From: Penelope pileata
Lineage: Eukaryota > Chordata > Aves > Galliformes > Cracidae
Direction of reading: 5' to 3'
DNA length: 64,000 nt
NCBI GenBank assembly: GCA_013396635.1
Contig: WBMW01001505.1
Coordinates: 62,001-126,000 of the forward strand
A model generated the notes under the pieces. The model had not been told where the DNA came from. It worked only from the letters and a program-made list of their open reading frames with translations, and did not search any database. This document shows, one piece after another, positions 62,036 through 64,000 of the stretch (the stretch's first letter is position 1; each line of letters begins with the position of its first letter). Position numbers and translations under genes: made by a program.

Positions 62036-62991
62036 CGTGTTCAAGTCAAGTGCCAAGCCTGACCCTGAATCTGGTCTGAGGACTTGCTCCACTTGCTTGT
62101 AGAAGACAAAAAGGTTGGGCCAAATCCAGCTTGAAAAAACACGTGCTGATTTTTGGTCAAGGGAAACGAACATGTTACACAAGCTCCTTCAAACCCAGAA
62201 TTTACAAGGACATTCAGTACAACTGATTGACCAATGCTGACAGCAAGGAGAGGTAGCTGAAGCTTGTTTATTTGTTGGATGAGGAAAAGAAGAGAGCAGG
62301 AAGCAGAGGAAGTGTTCCATGATGAGACACAGCACCCAGCACTCCCAAACATTACCTCACTGCAATGTCTTAGGCTCATTTTTCAGAAGCCACAAACAAA
62401 AACAAAACCCACGTGCACTTAGCATGGCTTCTCCGCATACTTTTCCATGGAAAGTAATCTCCCGGGCTCTTCTAGTTCCTGCTGTGATTATGCAATTCTC
62501 TGGTTTAGTAAATACAGCATCTGCCAATTGCACCACATTAACACTCCCAGCTCAGCCCTCATCAAACCTAATAGTTGGATATAATTTCACACTGCTGGCA
62601 AGCATACAACATTTTCTCATACTAGATGAGAAATACTCCTGTCAAATGACCTTTTGTTCACTTCCCTCTGTACAGGGCCCCAGCAAACACTTACCTTAAC
62701 TACTGCCTTCTCAAATTGCTTTGGTATTCATTTTCCTTAGGAAGCATGAACCACACTGGGAATTCCAAGTGCACTCATAGCAGTTACACCAACTGTGCTC
62801 TCAGTCAAAGAGGCTGTGGCCTTGATTGGCTTTGAAACCAGGTCTGCTATAGAGTTTTCTTTTTGCCAGTGCTTTCAAAGTTACAAACAGCAGAGTTACT
62901 CAGGACTTCAGAGAGTCTAATAAAACCACAGTGACTTTTGTGGAGAACAAGGTTAAATGATGAAGCTTCTTTTATTTTTTTAATAAAAATT
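62036..62991. other. Unique noncoding DNA
   Basis: Overlapping frames of 112 (minus strand) and 126 codons (plus strand) occur at 62.04-62.70 kb, without recognisable domains. No repeat is recognised. Confidence 0.45.
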
Positions 62992-63289
62992 TTCTCTTTT
63001 CCTTGTGGTCAGTGGGGACAGGACAAGGGGCAATGGCCTTAAGCTGGAGCACAGGAAGTTCCGCACCAACATGCGGAAGAACTTCTTCACAGTGCAGGTG
63101 ACGGAGCACTGGAACAGGCTGCCCAGGGAGGGTGTGGAGTCTCCTTCCCTGGAGATATTCAAGACCCGCCTGGATGCCTACCTGTGCAACCTGCAGTAGG
63201 GAACCTGCTCTGGCAGGGGGGTTGGACTCGATGATCTCTTGAGGTCCCTTCCAACCCCTGCAATTCTGTGATTCTGTGATTCTGTGATT
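62992..63289 (+). mobile_element. CR1 LINE 3' end of a different subfamily
   Basis: The copy encodes the last 60 or so residues of CR1 ORF2 in an open frame that ends at TAG (63,197-63,199), with words such as MRKNFFTVQVTEHWNRLPRE. A short 3' UTR follows, with GGGGGTTGGACTCGATGATC and CCTTCCAACCCCTGCAATTC. It ends in three copies of ATTCTGTG. The tail unit and several positions differ from the ATTCTATG copies at 21 and 42 kb, so it belongs to another subfamily. The intact frame and regular tail suggest a fairly young copy. Confidence 0.95.
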
Positions 63290-64000
63290 GATAGAGAAAA
63301 CCAGTAGGATTCAGACAGTGTTTTTCTATGACAGCTGTCTCTAACATATTCCAAAGCAAAGCAGCTTTTGGGGCATCACTGCACAGTATCTTATAGTCCT
63401 GCAGGAAACACAAGTTCCAGGTCCAAACCTCCATCTCCTGAGGTTTCTGTACAGGTGCTGAGAACAGCAGCCCTGTTCCACTAGAAATGTGCCAAAACAC
63501 CTTTAATGAATGTGCTAACTCACACACATCATGCATAATTAACTCTCACTGAAAATAGTCTGTGACTATTTCTCTCAGTGGGCCTCTCTCATTACCTGAC
63601 ATTATGAATTCCCTTATCTGCCTCTTTCATGGCCTCAGGAGTCTGTTGTCCTACAGGAAATACCTTCAGTGAACTGCAAAGGTTTTCAGAGGAATCTGGC
63701 ATTCAGCACAGCAGTAGATGTTGTTTCAGCATTTTGCTTTAAATGGCCTTTATGTGTTGCTAATAAATTGCTGCCCATAATGAAAGAATTTTTCAAAATA
63801 TAAAGACCTTTTTGTCATTTTCTACATGCTCACAGTGCAGGAAGGTGGTTTCCCTGTTATTTATAATCAACTCTTAGTTAAGTGTCAGATAAAGGCTCCC
63901 ATCAGAGTCAAGTGTTTGCTGAGTTTTAAGTGCCTCTGTGAGTAGGAAAACTCTAACAAGGAATATTTACAACCAAATAGAAACATTCTTTTCCCCAAGG
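63290..64000. other. Unique noncoding DNA at the window end
   Basis: AT-rich sequence with no recognised repeat or gene. A 125-codon minus-strand frame (63,159-63,536) overlaps the CR1 end and has no family signature. Confidence 0.45.

Noticed and set aside
1..64000. CRISPR arrays, rRNA, tRNA, operons, prokaryotic mobile elements
   Set aside because: None was seen; the sequence is typical animal noncoding DNA with avian retroelements.

Overview
This is AT-rich vertebrate DNA, almost certainly from a bird. The evidence is several 5'-truncated CR1 LINE copies that keep the avian-type 3' end of short ATTCTATG/ATTCTGTG repeats, two LTRs and a pol fragment of an avian class III (ERVL-like) endogenous retrovirus, and a few very old amniote repeats. 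The order or species cannot be named from the sequence alone. There are no operons, CRISPR arrays, bacterial signals, rRNA or recognisable tRNA genes. No host protein-coding gene can be identified with confidence. The window reads as intergenic or intronic DNA that has collected retroelements.

Layout: 1-12 kb is unique AT-rich DNA, followed by a 30-base T run at 12.16 kb. A 43-base assembly gap lies at 13.68 kb after a C run, and a TA-rich low-complexity block at 14.06-14.22 kb. A possible minus-strand coding exon lies at 18.2-18.3 kb, and a decayed plus-strand coding-like segment at 19.0-19.9 kb. A CR1 copy with 3' ORF2 sequence occupies 21.0-21.8 kb and a solo ERVL-type LTR 22.3-22.8 kb. 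A short CR1 with an internal deletion is at 28.1-28.4 kb, a second possible minus-strand exon at 29.7-29.85 kb, and an ancient antisense CR1-like fossil at 33.4-34.1 kb. A CR1 copy at 42.3-42.8 kb is followed by a small cysteine-rich minus-strand ORF at 42.9-43.2 kb. A CR1 fragment at 47.1-47.2 kb stops at a single N. A MIR/L2-like relic lies near 52.0 kb. From 53.6 to 56.1 kb there is a compound retroelement block: a long antisense CR1, a truncated ERVL-like pol and an LTR. A second ancient antisense CR1-like fossil is at 61.6-62.0 kb, and a CR1 3' end of a different subfamily at 63.0-63.3 kb.

The retroelements are all broken. The CR1 copies lack their 5' parts and carry stops or deletions. 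The ERV has lost its 5' LTR, gag, most of pol and everything between pol and the 3' LTR, so nothing here could be autonomous.

The points most worth following are the hidden assembly join at 47,208, the CR1/ERV/LTR composite, and three minus-strand coding-like segments (42.9, 29.8 and 18.3 kb). These last could be pieces of a long-intron gene, decayed gene copies or chance pseudo-exons. I found no convincing novel biological system.
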